Origin: Basidiobolus meristosporus CBS 931.73
Lineage: Eukaryota; Basidiobolomycota; Basidiobolomycetes; Basidiobolales; Basidiobolaceae
DNA: 51,474 nucleotides
Direction: 5' to 3'
NCBI GenBank assembly: GCA_002104905.1
Contig: MCFE01000629.1
Span: 1-51,474, forward strand
Part shown: positions 42,175 through 51,134 of the stretch, piece after piece
Layout: each line of letters begins with the position of its first letter
How positions within the stretch are numbered: the stretch's first letter is position 1
Program-made: the position numbers and the translations under genes
Notes under the pieces: model-generated
The model's database searches: none
Told to the model about the DNA's origin: nothing
The model's input: only the letters and a program-made list of their open reading frames with translations

Positions 42175-43400
42175 GTGGTTCAGCCTGAATCAGTGCCCTG
42201 GAATATTCCAGAAGTGATCATTCCAGTATCAAATGCCAGGAGATCCAACATGAGAAGAAATGGCCCAAATTACTATATCAATGAAGGAACAAACCTAGCC
42301 TATGCCAATTCAGTCCATATTGATGAGCCCCAGGCTGTAAAAGAGGCTGTAGATAGCACTTAGACATATTTTTGGAGATCTTCAATGAGTGAAGAGTATC
42401 AGGCCCTGATGAAAAAGCAAACTTGGTACTTGGTCAAATTACCAATCAACCAAAAATCAATTGGATGAGGATGTGTCTACAAGACAAATGCAAAGCTGAT
42501 GGTACAATTGAAAGATACAAAGCAAGACTTGTGGACAAAGGATACTCTCAAACAAAAGGACTTGACTATACTGAGACCTTTGCACTGGTAGCCAACTTTA
42601 ATTGCATCAGATTAATAGTGGCTATTGAAGTCAAATCTAAGATTTCTATACATAAAATGGATGTAAAAACTGCATTTTGGAATGAGGAAATTTATGAGGG
42701 CATGCATATGGACCAGCCTGATGGGTTTGTTGGCCAAGATAACCCTAATTTAGTCTGCAAGCTAAAAAAGTATCAATATGAACTCAAACAATCACCAAGA
42801 GCCTGAAAGTGCAATATAGATTCTTATTGAGAGTCTTTGGGTTTCAATAGGAGTAATGCTGACTATAGTATATTATAAGCCAAATCAGACAAATCCAGTT
42901 CTAATGGCTCTATATATGGATGATCTTCTTATAGCTGCCAATAACCTAGAAACATTAGATGAGACTAAATCTAGCTTATCAAAAGAATTGAAGATGCCCA
43001 ATCTTGGAGAACTCAGATACTACTTAGAGATAAAGATCTTCATAGACAGAAGTACCCAGATTATCTCCCTAAGCCAATCAAGGTATATTTAAGATGTACT
43101 AGAGAAGTACTGTATGGAAGACTGTTAACCAGCAGCTACCTTAACAGAGACAAACATTAACTTGGTCAAAACTCAACCTACTCAAGAGGGCCTGGTGCCA
43201 TTTGGAAGCCCTGACTTTCCTTGTCAGTCTATGGTCATCTTTCTGATGTATATCATGCCTGGATCACATCCAGATATTTAATATTCAGTGGAAGTTGTTA
43301 GCCAGCAAAATCAGAACTGTAGATCTGATCATATTGCAGCAGTTAGGTGGATTTTTAGATACCTCACGGGATATGCTGATATCTGCTCAAGGTACACCTA
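42175..43400 (+). pseudogene. Copia-C reverse transcriptase
   Basis: Ty1/copia RT in three frames. ERYKARLVDKGYSQTKGLDY and KMDVKTAFWNEEIYEGMHMD lie in 42,423-42,806; the family has FLNG where this has FWNE. The catalytic block LMALYMDDLLIAANNLETLD (42,897-42,956) is intact. LGELRYYLEIKI and IISLSQSRYI precede a stop near 43,090. TGYADICSRYT near 43,365-43,395 leads into RNase H. The YMDD motif survives but the gene is broken. Confidence 0.8.
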
Positions 43401-43422
43401 AAATGATTCAGAACAAACTCTT

Positions 43423-43872
43423 TTGGCATACTCTGATGCTGATTGGGGACAAAATTTAGTGGACAGTATATCCACCACAGGATACACCTTTCTTTACTGG
43501 CAGGGAGCAATTTCATGGAATTCAGGAAAGCAACAAACCATAGTACTTTCTACCACAGAGGCAGAGTATATAGTAGCCTGTGAAGCTGCAGAAGAAGCAA
43601 TATGGCTAAGAAAGCATTTTACAGATTTGGGTCTATGTTAGTAACTGCCTATTACTTTGTTTCTAGATAATCAGGGGTGCATACCATTGGGTAGAAATCC
43701 AACTTTTCATGCTAGAACTAAGCACATAGATATTAGACATCATCTCATACATGAAGCTATAGAGAATATTGTTGTTGGCTTAGTTTACTGTCTTGCAGAT
43801 GAAATGATTGCAGACATATTTACCAAACCATTAGCTAGAGTCAAGTTTGAATATCTTAGATCAAAATTATGA
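43423..43872 (+). pseudogene. Copia-C RNase H
   Basis: YSDADWGQNLVDSISTTGYT, ISWNSGKQQTIVLSTTEAEY and FLDNQGCIPLGRNPTFHART, with KHIDIRHHLI and DIFTKPL: the canonical copia RNase H sequence with its Asp-Glu-Asp residues visible. One stop at 43,639 separates two open frames in the same phase. The gene ends with TGA at 43,870, 32 bp before the 3' LTR. It is the best preserved Copia-C domain. Confidence 0.85.
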
Positions 43873-43904
43873 CTAGTCAGTGTGAGCATTTAGTTTAGTG
43901 AGAC

Positions 43905-44014
43905 TGTTGTAAAAAGCTTGTAACTCCACCCAAGTACTTACCTAACTTAGTCACTTGGATCTTTACCTCCAAATCCTAGAGAATACTGATCAAATTCCAT
44001 GTTGTTATTTATTT
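43905..44014 (+). repeat. Copia-C 3' LTR, truncated
   Basis: Starts TGTTGTAAAAAGC like the 5' LTR and follows it for about 110 bp, then is replaced by a reversed copia gag fragment. Confidence 0.7.
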
Positions 44015-44165
44015 ACTTTCTTTAAGGTGGACTTGCATCTTGATTCTGGAAATTGTGTAATGCTTCCCACAAAACTGCTTGCCATCTGACCCTTTGAGAT
44101 GTGGACCTAACCTCTGTAGAGTACTTGGTAATTCCAGGTGTAGTAAATACTAGGTATGCTGCTCT
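44015..44165 (-). pseudogene. Copia gag N-terminal fragment (Copia-1 type)
   Basis: The minus strand reads DGKQFCGKHYTISRIKMQVH, then LKE, parallel to FDGKNYRLWRIKVQIHLEE of Copia-1 gag. Only about 85 bp are readable. Confidence 0.55.
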
Positions 44166-44534
44166 TTCTACCACTTGCAATATATAAGAATTGCAGAGAA
44201 ATAGAGAGTTTATGTTGCATAGTATCCATTGACACTTATACTAGTTTTATTGAGGTTCTAGCCGCTCCTTGAATACATTTTGCTAGAGTAAGTGCTGACT
44301 AGTCACTCTTTGTAAGGTAAGCTGTGGCTGATGACCTATTTTATTGAATCATCATCACCCAATAGATCATACTTAGTATGTCTCTTTTTGTCTGTTACAA
44401 ATCTTCCAATGCAACTGCTGACCAGCGCTACTGATTTGATAGATGAAATCAACTTACTCACAGGCTAAGCACATCTACTAATGAGTTGTGTGAAAACTGA
44501 TCTCACTTCAGCATATAAGCAGTAGCTCATAAGA
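44166..44534 (-). repeat. Gypsy-1/2 family LTR (diverged)
   Basis: Aligns with 25,633-26,000 through shared blocks (TTTTATTGAGGTTCTAG, GCTGTGGCTGATGACC, GCTACTGATTTGATAGATG). Boundaries are approximate. Confidence 0.6.
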
Positions 44535-45290
44535 TCCACTCTTACCAAAGCTGAGATGGTTCTCCTCAATCTCTTTTCTTATGATGGCAATATCTTGAAG
44601 GTTCAGCTTTGTCAGTTTATCATGCAGGTTTAAGTCTGAAAGCTTTAAGCCAAAACATCTTTGATATTTCCTTGTTTGTCCACTAGCCTATACATTGCAC
44701 CTAGGCATTGTCAGAAAAGCTTGAGTGGACTTATCCATTGGGGTTCAAACTTCTCCTCAGTGTGGTTTTCAGTAATCCAGAGTTCCCAGCTGTTTGTGCC
44801 TCTGGCAGCATAGTCTTATTAGATATATGCTTCTTCACCTCTGCACTCTTGAACACTTTTACCTCCACCTCTTGACATCTTTTCCCATAGCTGACATCTA
44901 CTTGGCTGATGGAGGTCATATTCCAAAGTGGCTGGAAGCTTTGGTTGTGAGAGATCTCCAGCAACTCTTGCTTTGCATCCCTACACTATTCAACAAAGCA
45001 ATTGCTGAGTGGTATTATGTACTCTAACTCTGCAGGCTACTGCTGCTTGGTCTATGTACTCATCCTATTTACCAAAAGCTCCATTGTTGAGCATATTCCC
45101 AAAAAGCTTGTCACCCCTCTGAGGAGCTCTGTTATTTCTGGAATGATATGCCAGAGCTTCTAAGCTTCTGGTCTGGTGCATTTCCAGGTGGGTTTCCAAT
45201 GTCTTAGCCACTGACCATATAGTGTCATGGTTAATGGCTACTGACACTTATACAGTTTCATTGTTTATATTTATACTGTTGAGCACTGAG
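44535..45290 (-). pseudogene. Gypsy integrase C-terminal fragment
   Basis: Reads leftwards into the LTR, with the same order as Gypsy-2 (ACCAAAGCTGAGATGGTTCT against the 26,011 end). The frames 44,964-44,731 and 45,247-45,065 match the Gypsy-2 integrase region in pieces. No intact domain. Confidence 0.5.
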
Positions 45291-45521
45291 TTGGCAGTTT
45301 GTCTTTGACATTAAGACACAGGCAGTCAAAGAAACTTTGTTTGTGCTTCTGGTACTTTCAGGCTGCATTTCCTACATCTTTGGGTGGGCATTCTTCTCCC
45401 ATAATAACACTCCAAAGGCCTCTTTCCTGTAGCATCAGCTTCATCCTCCCTTTCCAAACTTGGTAGTCAGATCCATCCAACTCTTCAGCAGAGGGAAAAC
45501 ACCAGTAATGGTAGTAGTGGA
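45291..45521 (-). pseudogene. Copia-D gag N-terminal fragment
   Basis: The ATG at 45,521 begins STTTITGVFPLLKSWMD; out of phase follow TKFGKG and LMLQERGLWSVIMG. It is the same gag as Copia-C (STTAITEIFPSGEKLD). Truncated after about 230 bp. Confidence 0.65.
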
Positions 45522-45542
45522 CATTTCAGAGAGTGACAGCTT

Positions 45543-45555
45543 GGGGCTCATAGCC
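45543..45555 (-). other. Copia-D primer-binding site
   Basis: The minus strand reads GGCTATGAGCCCC, one base different from the Copia-C site. Confidence 0.55.
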
Positions 45556-45913
45556 TGTTGTAAGAGCTTCGGAGATATTGGAAGTGATTGGGAGAACAGG
45601 TAGAATATGTGGTTTTCACTTGATGATTTATTAGATGCAAGGGTAATTCGTGTACATTTCCATGGTCTTGGCAAAACAAACACGTGGAATATATTTCGGA
45701 AGGTCCCACAAGCATGTGGGCAAAGTTTGAGGCAGTTTGGACGGCTCTGAGATACCTCATGCTCAGGGTACAGGATATTTCGGTGAAAATATACCCAAGT
45801 AAATTCCGACCAGGTATTTGGCCAGAATTATCCAGGATTTGTAGACTATGGTCGAAGTGACGAAGTTGGGCGAATATTCAGGTGTGGTGACGGAATTCCC
45901 AACCATCCATACA
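45556..45913 (-). repeat. Copia-D 5' LTR, CpG-rich, without foldback insertion
   Basis: 358 bp. On the minus strand it begins TGTATGGATGGTTGGG and ends CTCTTACAACA. It aligns with the Copia-C LTR but keeps many CpG dinucleotides (TTCCGTCACC, ATTCGCCC, CTTCGACC) where the Copia-C copy has TG or CA or other changes. Confidence 0.7.
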
Positions 45914-46177
45914 TCTTCCTAGCAGCTGGACATGACCGGTAGGTGTCTTCTAAGGTCTTTCAAGCATTCTCGGCTGTTACGGCCCTTAAGCATCGAGTCA
46001 GCCGCTGGTCTTTGGACGAATTGGAGATTATTCATGTCTTGGGTACCTGATACGTTGGTACAGTATTCCAAGCAAGCCCGGACAATGAATTCGGGCCAGA
46101 TATTCCAACATTTGTAGACCAGGATCAAGGTGACCAAGTTAATGGGATATTTAGGTGTAATCACGAAATTCACTACA
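45914..46177 (-). repeat. Older LTR copy of the Copia-C/D family
   Basis: On the minus strand it starts TGTAGTGAATTTCGTG. It matches Copia-D in order (CACCTAAATAT, GTCTACAAAT, ATCTGGCC, TGCTTGGAATAC) at visibly lower identity, fading near 45,920. Confidence 0.55.
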
Positions 46178-46826
46178 TGCACATCATTGGTCACGGGTAC
46201 TGGATACAATGGAATGGTCGAGTAGGTGTACCACCACCGTGGGTCAAGGCCTACCCACCCTATACGCCGGTGGTGCAACTCCCATCGGCTGAACCTGACA
46301 CCAGGGGAGAGAAAATCCCCTTCCCCCCCCAGAGGCGGCGATCGATCTGGAGGTGATTGGGCTGGGTCTGCGGGTGCAGGTGCAGATGCAGGTATCACCC
46401 GATGCGCAGAAGGATCCATCAGAAGCTAAGGAAGGGGGAGGGAATATATCTACCCACATCTACTCTTGGGCCCACTCGGGGACTTCTCAACCATCGGGGT
46501 CCCCTGGGAGTGAGTCACGATGATCCGGCCCGATGCCTCGTCCCACGGTAGGTCCACCGACAGATATGGTGGGTGGTGGTGGTGGACCCAGTGCCCAAGC
46601 CATGGGATGATGATCCGTGACTCGCAAATCACTCCGACGACAAATCGAAGGGGACCGGAAGGAATTTTTTTTTGGGGGGGGACAGAGGTTGGTGAGTTTT
46701 TTTTTTTTAATCAAAATGGAATCTATCTCGAATCTAGGTGCAAATGGAATGTACCGGTGAACTGAGTTGTTTGGAAGTAGTTTACTTTACATGAAGTGAG
46801 GGGGCAGGGAGGCGGGGAGAGGGGAA
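46178..46826. other. Intergenic, boundary between repeat block and gene island
   Basis: GC-rich and CpG-rich. It contains homopolymer tracts (a T run with G run near 46,667-46,681 and a T run near 46,697-46,708). Open frames on both strands are short and Pro/Gly/His-rich, typical of GC-rich non-coding DNA. It contains the 3' flank of spermidine synthase; I see no AATAAA. Confidence 0.4.
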
Positions 46827-47714
46827 TCAGGCACTTTCGTTCAAGAAAGACTTGGCGAATTGGGGGAGAACGAAGGCGGCCTCGTGAACGGCCGAGTTGT
46901 AGTACTTGCAAAGCTTGGCCTCCTCTTCGGGGGTCCAGGTGCGGAGGGGCTTCTTGAGGTTTCTTCCCTCCTCCTTGCAGCACATGATGAACCCGATTTG
47001 TCCGGAGGGGTAGGTAGGGATGGTGGTGAAAGCGTACTCGACCACGGGGTACATCTCCTTGGAGAAGTCCAACACCTTCTTGATGAGGGGAAGGTGCAAC
47101 CACATGCACTCCCCTTGGGTGCAAACGATACCACCCTCACGAAGAGCCCCCTTCATAAGGTTGTAGAAGTTCTCTTGGTAGAGGGACTCGGCGGGGCCGA
47201 CTGGGTCGGAGGAGTCGGTGATGATCACGTCGAAGGTGTTCACCTTGTCCTGCAAGTAGGGGAAACCGTCGCCGATGTGGACGGAGACCTTCGGGTGCTG
47301 GAAACCGACCGCCATCGAGGGGAGGTACTTCTTGGCGTTACGGATGACCGCCTCGTCGATTTCGCAGAGGACAACCTCCTCGACGCACTCGTGCTTGACG
47401 ACCTCACGAAGGACACCACCGTCACCACCACCGATGACAAGGACTCTCTTGGGGTTGGGGTGAGCCATCAAGGGGAGGTGGGTGATCATCTCCTGGTAGG
47501 AGAACTCGTCTCTCTCGGTAGCTTGGATGACACCATCGAGGACCAAGACGTTGCCGTAGTTCTTGGATTGGAACACCAAGACGTCTTGGTAAAGGGACTT
47601 CTCGTGGTGGAGGACCTCGGCGACCTCGAGGGACATGGCTTGTCCAGGCCACAAGGTGCAGTTCTCGGTGAACCAACCGTCTTTGATCAAATGATGGGTG
47701 ATGGTGTTAGACAT
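46827..47714 (-). CDS. SPE3: Spermidine synthase (putrescine aminopropyltransferase)
   Basis: The protein transfers the aminopropyl group of decarboxylated S-adenosylmethionine to putrescine, giving spermidine, in the cytosol. The 295 residues match the usual eukaryotic length (yeast Spe3 is 293). Visible motifs: the N-terminal beta-strand tetramerisation region (W14 to about 65), the substrate-site YQEM at 73-76, the nucleotide-site GGGDGG at 95-100, CEID at 117-120 that binds the ribose, and [13 protein letters not shown] at 167-179 with the likely catalytic Asp170. Sequence continuity over all motifs means no intron is needed. Codons are strongly C/G-ending, unlike the repeats to the left, as in a highly expressed gene. 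The start is the first Met, 60 bp from a TATA box. Confidence 0.97.
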   Translation of the reverse strand: MSNTITHHLIKDGWFTENCTLWPGQAMSLEVAEVLHHEKSLYQDVLVFQSKNYGNVLVLDGVIQATERDEFSYQEMITHLPLMAHPNPKRVLVIGGGDGGVLREVVKHECVEEVVLCEIDEAVIRNAKKYLPSMAVGFQHPKVSVHIGDGFPYLQDKVNTFDVIITDSSDPVGPAESLYQENFYNLMKGALREGGIVCTQGECMWLHLPLIKKVLDFSKEMYPVVEYAFTTIPTYPSGQIGFIMCCKEEGRNLKKPLRTWTPEEEAKLCKYYNSAVHEAAFVLPQFAKSFLNESA

Positions 47715-47773
47715 GACAAATACCTATACAAACCGTTTCGCAAGGGCGACTCCACGCATTCGCGAAGTGCCCT

Positions 47774-47781
47774 CTTTTATA
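47774..47781 (-). promoter_or_regulatory. TATA box of spermidine synthase
   Basis: The minus strand reads TATAAAAG, 60-67 bp before the ATG at 47,714. Confidence 0.65.
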
Positions 47782-47843
47782 CGCCATCCCGAGAAATCCT
47801 TCCCCCAATCAGCGGCCGAGCTGGGACGCACCGAGAAGTCCAA

Positions 47844-48601
47844 TCACCTTCGGGATCGGTTTCTTTCATCACGGTTCGTGGCCATTGGCTGGGGGAGATA
47901 GGCCCGCTGGTTAGGGAATGCCCACTTCAGGACTAAACCGTTTTCACGGTCGCTCCTTGGTAAGCGATGTGATTGATTCTGGGATGATTCGGAGATGGTA
48001 CACGGGATAGGATCCTCATCATCGAACGATGGCGAACTCCTAGGTGGATCAACATTGGGATCATTTTCTCGGTCGATTTCCGCGTTCGACAATGGAATTC
48101 GCATGTCGGAAGAACCTTCTACCGGGAGAACGGGGGTTTGCGCTGCCCTCGACCTAGCGTGCTGTGGAAGAGGGCCCTCCTGTGCTGGACTGAACGAAGG
48201 TCGAATTACTAAGCGACCACCTCCCTCGGAGCGATCGGTGTATCCAGAGGCTGACACAGGCTGAGGAGGTGGATGGCCAAGATCGCCAATATATGTCCCT
48301 GATACCTGTAAACAATGGATTCCGTGATCCCCAAGGAATCCACGGTAGCGGTATGCTGAGCACACTTCGGTACCAAACACGACCATAGATTCCGGGGGAT
48401 AGCAGGGGCTTCGTCACGCCGACAACACAGGGCTTGGCCGGCCTGCACTCGGCGAGATATCGCTATGCTCAGACTGTGCATCCCTGTGGTGATGGCGGAA
48501 ATTGCAACGATGATGATGGCGATGGCCACAGCGACGATCACGATTCGTGTTGATGACACCCACCCAGAAACTGGTGAATGTTGTGACTGACCAAGTGGCA
48601 T
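47844..48601 (-). CDS. Possible single-pass membrane protein, two exons
   Basis: I do not recognise this protein. The first ATG (48,601) opens a short polar N-terminus, then a strong hydrophobic segment, RIVIVAVAIAIIIVAISAIT (about residues 20-39), and a basic Cys-containing juxtamembrane part (RRVQAGQALCCRR). A second frame carries an acidic, Pro/Ser-rich tail (GYTDRSEGGG; DDEDPIPCTISES). A phase-0 intron 48,306-48,373 (GTACCG...TTTACAG, 68 nt) would join the frames: exon 1 is 76 codons and exon 2 is 153 codons plus stop, 229 residues in all. The 5' splice site is weak and no clear branch point is seen; a 38-nt intron with the same acceptor also keeps frame. It ends 130 bp from the spermidine synthase ATG on the same strand. 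Confidence 0.35.
48306..48373 (-). other. Candidate intron
   Basis: Minus strand GTACCG to TTTACAG, 68 nt, phase 0. It is inferred because it joins two otherwise unrelated frames, one with the membrane segment and one with the acidic tail. Confidence 0.3.
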
Positions 48602-48874
48602 GGCTACTCCGCGCAATCTATGCGGCTCAGCCCCCCCCCACCCATTGATACTTGGCCAATGCCCATGGATCAGTGTGGGTGGGTGACAATAAGACTATAT
48701 CTAGATGAGATGGGTGTTATCTGCCATGCACCCCGAATATCCTAATATTGGTCAAAGCTGACTCAGTCAAGACGGGGTGAGGGTTTCTACCCTACCTCCC
48801 ACGGATGGTGGGCTCGGATCCGGTCTTACACCTCCATATTTGCCATAACCGGCTGATGCATTAAGGAGGGATCA
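48602..48874. other. Intergenic, or upstream exon region of the membrane protein
   Basis: Contains a C run (48,631-48,639). No TATA box is evident for the gene at 48,601. Nothing else recognised. Confidence 0.3.
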
Positions 48875-49159
48875 TCAACGATGGTTCTCGTTAACCAAAT
48901 AGGGGTGGCCCGCGCCCACAGAGTTGAGTTGAGTCAAGTCAGGGAAGGCCTTGTAGGCGATAGGGAGCCCGCCGTGGAGCCAATGGAAACGGCTACCAAC
49001 GTAGATCTTGAGACACTGGTCATCAAAGTTCCGGTCAAGACCCAAGACTAATGCGCCCCACAGGTGTCTGGGATCCGATTCTGAATGGTGCACGAAGTTA
49101 CAGTGGGAACTGGGAGATAAATAACCAGGTTTATTTGTAACAATGTAACAATGCAACAT
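48875..49159 (-). CDS. Unrecognised 94-codon ORF
   Basis: The frame contains DPRHLWGALVLGLDRNFDDQ and SRFHWLHGGLPIAYKAF. There is no membrane segment and no known domain. It overlaps the probable 3' end of the zinc-finger transcript (AATAAA at 49,130-49,135, minus strand), which counts against its annotated start. It could be an upstream exon of the membrane protein, or chance. Confidence 0.2.
   Translation of the reverse strand: MLHCYIVTNKPGYLSPSSHCNFVHHSESDPRHLWGALVLGLDRNFDDQCLKIYVGSRFHWLHGGLPIAYKAFPDLTQLNSVGAGHPYLVNENHR
49130..49135 (-). terminator. Polyadenylation signal of the zinc-finger gene
   Basis: AATAAA on the minus strand, 188 bp after the stop at 49,323. Confidence 0.45.
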
Positions 49160-49322
49160 CTACCCGCCGATGTTCAGGGTGGCGAGGGGGGAGGGGGAGG
49201 GATAATTCAGGCTTTCTAATGCAGTCAATGCGAAGATGTCTTGACGAGAAGGGGAGTTCGTATTTACAACCACGGCCACAACCACGACCACTCGGGTTGA
49301 GCCGGTGGATTCGTTCGGTGGT

Positions 49323-50177
49323 TTACCAGCGGCCCCGTGGGTACAGAGGATTTTCTGATACGGGGGAATGGCTCGCATGGGATTCTGGGTGGTCTGACTT
49401 GCCTCGGGTGTGAAGCTTGGCATGGCGGCGCAGGTTCGACAGCACAGAGAAGCGTCGGTTGCATCCGTCCTCCTTGCATTGGAACGGTTTCTCGCCGGTG
49501 TGAGAATAGATGTGGGTGTTCAGGGAGCTGGGCCTGGCAAATCGTTTCTTACAGTATGTACACCGGTACGGCTTGTGTACCGTCGTCGGTGACTGGTGAG
49601 TAGAATAGGGGTGGGAGGAATGGCTGGTGGCTAGATTGATGGCGGATCTTGTGTTGGCCTCCCATGGCTCTGGCCCATGTACCTTTTGGAAGGCGCTAGG
49701 ATAGGCGACCTTGGACCAATCGATATACTCTCTTTCGTAGTTGGTGGACTCTTTCCCGTCGAAGTATGGGCCAGCCATGGACACTGGAGATGCGAGTCCG
49801 GTCTTTTCAGCCACTTTGATTAGGTCCATTGGTAAACGAGCAGTGTCCGACTGTGGGGTAGCCAACAATGGAGAGGAGCTCGCAGACGAGATGCTGGAGG
49901 GCTTCTCTCCTCTAGGATAGAAGCTAATGCTGTCTCCAAGCATTTCGGCCTCGCAGTTGCAACCGGGCTTGCAGCAGCCGAACAGGCTGACGTCTTTGGG
50001 GTCCTCTTTTGGGCTCCATGAGGATTGGAACCGACTAGAGTGGGTGAGAGGCGGTGGAAGCGGGCTGGTGGACGAATCCAGCAGATCGGGGAACAGGGAG
50101 CGAAGATTCGGGAGCTGAAGTGATGTGCGTAATCCCATATCGTCACCAGAGGTGGATTGCATGGTCTGGAATGCCAT
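49323..50177 (-). CDS. C2H2 zinc-finger transcription factor, two C-terminal fingers
   Basis: 284 residues. Finger 1 has Cys206, Cys209, His222, His226 (YRCTYCKKRFARPSSLNTH); a TGEKPF linker follows; finger 2 has Cys234, Cys239, His252, His256 with C-x4-C spacing (CKEDGCNRRFSVLSNLRRH). This tandem is common in fungal DNA-binding regulators. The N-terminal half is Ser/Pro-rich and likely disordered, as in activation domains. It carries an unusual cluster CCKPGCNC at 68-75 and a conserved-looking block YEREYIDWSKVAYPSAFQ (147-164). A nuclear DNA-binding role follows from the family; targets are unknown. The ATG at 50,177 is 74 bp from a TATA box, no intron is needed, and the stop lies shortly after the fingers. 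Confidence 0.9.
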   Translation of the reverse strand: MAFQTMQSTSGDDMGLRTSLQLPNLRSLFPDLLDSSTSPLPPPLTHSSRFQSSWSPKEDPKDVSLFGCCKPGCNCEAEMLGDSISFYPRGEKPSSISSASSSPLLATPQSDTARLPMDLIKVAEKTGLASPVSMAGPYFDGKESTNYEREYIDWSKVAYPSAFQKVHGPEPWEANTRSAINLATSHSSHPYSTHQSPTTVHKPYRCTYCKKRFARPSSLNTHIYSHTGEKPFQCKEDGCNRRFSVLSNLRRHAKLHTRGKSDHPESHASHSPVSENPLYPRGRW

Positions 50178-50250
50178 TGTCTAGGGAAGTGGCAAAGGAA
50201 TGGTGGATGGGGAGAGAACGGTTTCGAGGAATCGCCTTCCCGTGGGTGGA

Positions 50251-50257
50251 TTTTATA
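50251..50257 (-). promoter_or_regulatory. TATA box of the zinc-finger gene
   Basis: The minus strand reads TATAAAA, 74 bp upstream of the ATG. Confidence 0.6.
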
Positions 50258-51085
50258 TGGCAACAGCACACACCGGGGAATTTCTGGCGGGCGTCACATG
50301 CTGCATATCCTCATGCGTACTCCTGCTCTCTACGCACTCCAAATGTGGGGGAGGGGGGAGGTTGAACGGACTTCGGAGTATTAACGACGATTTCACCATT
50401 TCTGGGATTAATTCATTCAACCTTTAGCCTATTTAGACAAGATGAAAAGGGGAGCGGTGTATCATTCATTTATTTGTATATGCTCGCTACAGTTAGCTTG
50501 GTTTGATTCAATCAAACGTGTCTTAGTTAAGGCGTCGCAATGTATTATTCCAAGGCAAAGTGGCATTGGCAGTACCCCAACCATGCCACGATCAAATCTA
50601 TGCTCTTCTTCGAGACATATCATCCGATTTATCTGATCAGTCAGCATTGATATACAAACAAACCCACCTGCCCCTATCGCAGCGCAGCAATTGCCCGTAT
50701 CCGGTAATTCGGTGATTCTTCCCTAGCTGAAAAATAGCCTCTTGATATCGACGGTGTTCCAATTGCGCGATTTTCACCCTCTAATAGCCCAAAACCCAGC
50801 CCAACCCAACCCAAACCCTAACCCTGGCCCTCACCGGTTGAGCTCTTTCTACCAAGTGCAAAGCTGGCTTTACCACTCCTCTGACCTAGCCCAAAGTGTA
50901 GACCAGCACTATGGTCTAATCTATCACCAGTGTCAAGCCAACGAATGCAGTTTAATATATTCTAGAGAGCCTTGAGGACGATGATGACGTATGGTTGAGT
51001 CAGCATCCTGTCAAGCAAACCAATGGTAGATTGGCCGGTAAACCCGTCCAGGATGGGCCAATTGGTACCACGCCCAGCTCGAAGA
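50258..51085. other. Divergent intergenic region
   Basis: The shared upstream region of the minus-strand zinc-finger gene and the plus-strand kelch gene. Open frames of 60-77 codons exist but have no domain, composition or start context in their favour. It contains a telobox-like motif at 50,813. Confidence 0.4.
50813..50821 (+). promoter_or_regulatory. Telobox-like motif
   Basis: AAACCCTAA followed by CCCTGG, preceded by CCCAACCCAACCC. It matches the telobox, a telomere-repeat-like promoter motif bound by Myb-type factors. A chance C/A-rich tract is possible. Confidence 0.3.
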
Positions 51086-51091
51086 TATAAA
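51086..51091 (+). promoter_or_regulatory. TATA box of the kelch gene
   Basis: TATAAA, 43 bp before the ATG at 51,135. Confidence 0.6.
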
Positions 51092-51134
51092 TGTCGCCGG
51101 CGGTTGCGTGACAAGAAAGTGATTGGGCTGTAGA

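Noticed and set aside
46187-46205. GGTCACGGGTACTGG resembling the GTCACGGGTACTGACG segment of the heat-element LTR
   Set aside because: The similarity is only about 15 bp with no extension on either side, so chance is likely.
45919-46419. 166-codon minus-strand ORF
   Set aside because: It runs through the older copia LTR copy and GC-rich intergenic sequence. The right half is Pro/Ala/Ser low complexity and the left half is LTR.
46860-47936. 358-codon plus-strand ORF opposite spermidine synthase
   Set aside because: It is the antisense of a clear spermidine synthase gene with strong third-position GC bias, which creates long open antisense frames. It has no domain.
50742-50975. 77-codon plus ORF upstream of the kelch gene
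   Set aside because: Its Pro-Asn repeats come from the telobox-like C/A tract. No other coding sign.
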